Shown here one piece after another: positions 61,817-64,000 of a stretch of 64,000 nt of DNA. Origin of the DNA: Megachile rotundata (lineage: Eukaryota > Arthropoda > Insecta > Hymenoptera > Megachilidae). Below the pieces are notes generated by a model. It saw only the letters and a list, made by a program, of their open reading frames with translations. It was not told the origin of the DNA and ran no database searches. Within the stretch, counting starts at the first letter, position 1. Each line of letters opens with the position of its first letter. The stretch spans positions 436,501 through 500,500 of the forward strand of contig NW_027473363.1 in NCBI RefSeq assembly GCF_050947335.1. Direction: 5' to 3'. Both the position numbers and the translations under genes were made by a program.

Positions 61817-64000
61817 ATGACACAATCACACAATCACAGAATCACACAATCACTCAATCACACAATCACACAATCACAATCACACAATCACAATTACACA
61901 ATCACACAATCACGCAATCACACAATCACACAATCACACATTCACACAATCACACAATCACAATCACGCAATCACACAATCCCGATCACACAATCACGAT
62001 CACACAATCACGATCACACAATCACGGTCACACAACCATACAATCACACAATCACACAATCACACAATCACACAATCACACAATCACGCAAACTCACAAT
62101 CACACAATCACACAATCTCACAATCACACAATCACACAATCACAGAATCACACAATCACACAATCACACAATCACACAATCACACAATCACACAATCACA
62201 CAATCACACAATCACACAATCACACAATCACACAATCACACAATCACACAATCACACAATCACACAATCACACAATCACACAATCACGCAATCACACAAT
62301 CACGCAATCACACAATCACACAATCACACAATCACACAATCACAGAATCACACAATCACACAATCACACAATCACACAATCACACAATCACACAATCACA
62401 CAACCACACAACCACACAATCACACAAGCACACAATCACTCAATCACACAATCACAATCACACAATCACACAATCACACAATCAAACAATCACACAATCA
62501 CACAATCACACAATCACACAATCTCACAATCACACAATCACACAATCACACAATCATACAATCACACAATCACAAAATCACACAAGCACACAATCACTCA
62601 ATCACACAATCACACACTCACACAGTCACACAATCACCCAACCACACAATCACACAATCCCACAATCGCACAATCACACAATCACACAATCACACAATCA
62701 CGCAGTCACAATCACACAATCACAATCACACAATCACACAATCACAATCACACAATCACAATTACACAATCACACAATCACACAATCACACAATCACACA
62801 ATCACACAATCACACAATCACACAATCACACAATCACACAATCGCACAATCACACAATCGCACAATCACACAATCACCAACCACACAATCACAATCACAC
62901 AATCACAATCACACAATCACAATCACAAAATCACGCAATCACACAATCACACAATCACACAATCACACAATCACACAATCACACAATCACACAATCACAC
63001 AATCACGGTCACACAATCACACATTCACACAATCACACAATCACACAATCACACAGTCACACAATCACACAATCACAATCACGCAATCACACAATCACGA
63101 TCACACAATCACGATCACACAATCACGATCACACAATCATGGTCACACACTCACGGTCACACAATCACGGTCACACAACCATACAATCACACAATCACAC
63201 AATCACACAATCATACAATCACACAATCACACAATCACACAAGCACACAATCACTCAATCACACAAACACATAATCACACAATAACACAATCACAATCAC
63301 AAAATCACAATCACACAATCACAATCACACAATCACAATCACACAATCACAATCACACAATCACAATCACACAATCACACAATCACACAATCACACAATC
63401 ACACAATCACACAATCACACACTCACACAATCACACAATCACATTCACACAATCACACAATCACACAATCTCACAATCACACAATCACACAATCACACAA
63501 TCACAATCACACAATCACACAATCAAACAATCACACAATCACACAATCACACAAGCACACAATCACTCAATCACACAATCACACACTCACACAATCACAC
63601 AATCACATTCACACAATCACACAATCACACAATCTCACAATCACACAAACACATAATCACACAATAACACAATCACAATCACAAAATCACAATCACACAA
63701 TCACAATCACACAATCACAATCACACAATCACAATCACACAATCACAATCACACAATCACAATCACACAATCACACAATCACACAATCAAACAATCAAAC
63801 AATCACACAATCATGGTCACACAATCAAACATTCACACAATCACACAATCACACAATCACGATCACACAATCACGATCACACAATCACGATCACACAATC
63901 ACGATCACACAATCACGATCACACAATCACGATCACACAATCACGGTCACACACTCACGGTCACACAATCACGGTCACACAACCACACAATCACACAATC
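61817..64000. repeat. Segment H2, open at the window end
   Basis: H2 is the tandem copy of H1, ending with another composite cassette (TAA landmark 63,667; CATGGT 63,812; six CACGAT 14-mers from about 63,858; CACGGT units to about 63,985). It runs off the window, still inside the satellite. Confidence 0.83.

Larger units (their letters stand above)
1..64000. repeat. CACACAAT satellite array (whole window)
   Basis: The entire window is made of the 8-bp unit CACACAAT (reverse complement ATTGTGTG), with 6-bp CACAAT units and point variants such as CACTCAAT, CAAACAAT, CACAGAAT, CACGCAAT, CGCACAAT, CACACGAT, CACACAAC, CACACAAG and CACATT. In the consensus the + strand is 50% A, 37.5% C, 12.5% T and has no G. 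No stretch of unrelated sequence was seen. No gene, RNA gene, promoter or poly(A) signal (AATAAA) was recognised anywhere. Both edges are inside the array. I did not recognise this as a named satellite family. Confidence 0.98.

Noticed and set aside
1..64000. CRISPR array
   Set aside because: Units are 6-14 bp and contiguous, with no unique spacers and no cas genes.
1..64000. Telomeric repeat
   Set aside because: The GT-rich strand ATTGTGTG lacks the GG or GGG runs of usual telomere repeats, and the array has many diverged variants with kilobase-scale duplications. A subtelomeric location stays possible.
1..64000. G-quadruplex or i-motif forming array
   Set aside because: Guanines on the reverse strand are single (GTGTG) and CC pairs are rare on the + strand, so the needed runs are missing.
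1..64000. Transposable element, rRNA or tRNA genes
   Set aside because: No terminal repeats, target-site duplications, coding domains or structured RNA sequence. Every stretch reads as satellite units.

Overview
The whole 64 kb window is one continuous tandem repeat. The unit is the 8-mer CACACAAT, written here on the + strand, with 6-mer (CACAAT), 14-mer (6+8) and single-base variants. I found no unique sequence, no credible gene, no RNA gene, no transposon and no CRISPR array. Both window edges lie inside the array, so the locus is larger than 64 kb. The organism cannot be named from this sequence. A satellite of this size, with layered higher-order repeats and signs of CpG decay on both strands (CACGAT beside CATGAT and CACAAT), points to a nuclear, CpG-methylating eukaryote such as a vertebrate or plant. 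This is inference.

Layout, left to right. 1-96 is a short edge module. 97-3,855 is a 1.87-kb tandem pair. 3,856-4,655 is a connector. 4,656-25,860 holds three related tandem blocks, A (about 5.0 kb), B (about 7.55 kb) and C (about 8.65 kb). C carries an extra internal 1,155-bp duplication. 25,865-29,420 is a pair about 1.9 kb apart, and 30,280-33,660 is another at about 1.7-1.85 kb. 31,950-36,400 (F1) recurs 15.7 kb downstream at 47,660-52,060 (F2). 36,850-41,490 (E1) and 41,490-45,660 (E2) are 4.4-4.65-kb tandem copies, followed by a partial E3. 52,080-53,726 is E-like again. 53,727-58,318 is a run of cassettes. 58,319-61,816 (H1) and 61,817-64,000 (H2) are copies offset by 3,498 bp.

Copies were matched by rare variant landmarks: a TAA-bearing landmark seen 46 times, a CACCAACC landmark seen 16 times, a CACAAATAT 9-mer seen 5 times, and pure CACACGAT runs. 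Offsets between copies usually change by 8, 14 or multiples of these. That is what loss or gain of whole units by slippage or unequal exchange would give.

The + strand is open over long stretches in all three frames. This is a property of the repeat and not evidence of genes. Because 8 is not a multiple of 3, every forward frame encodes the same cyclic peptide TQSHNHTI. The reverse strand has a TGA in every frame each 24 bp. Coordinates of repeat-block edges are approximate because the flanks are built from the same unit. Landmark coordinates were read directly from the sequence.
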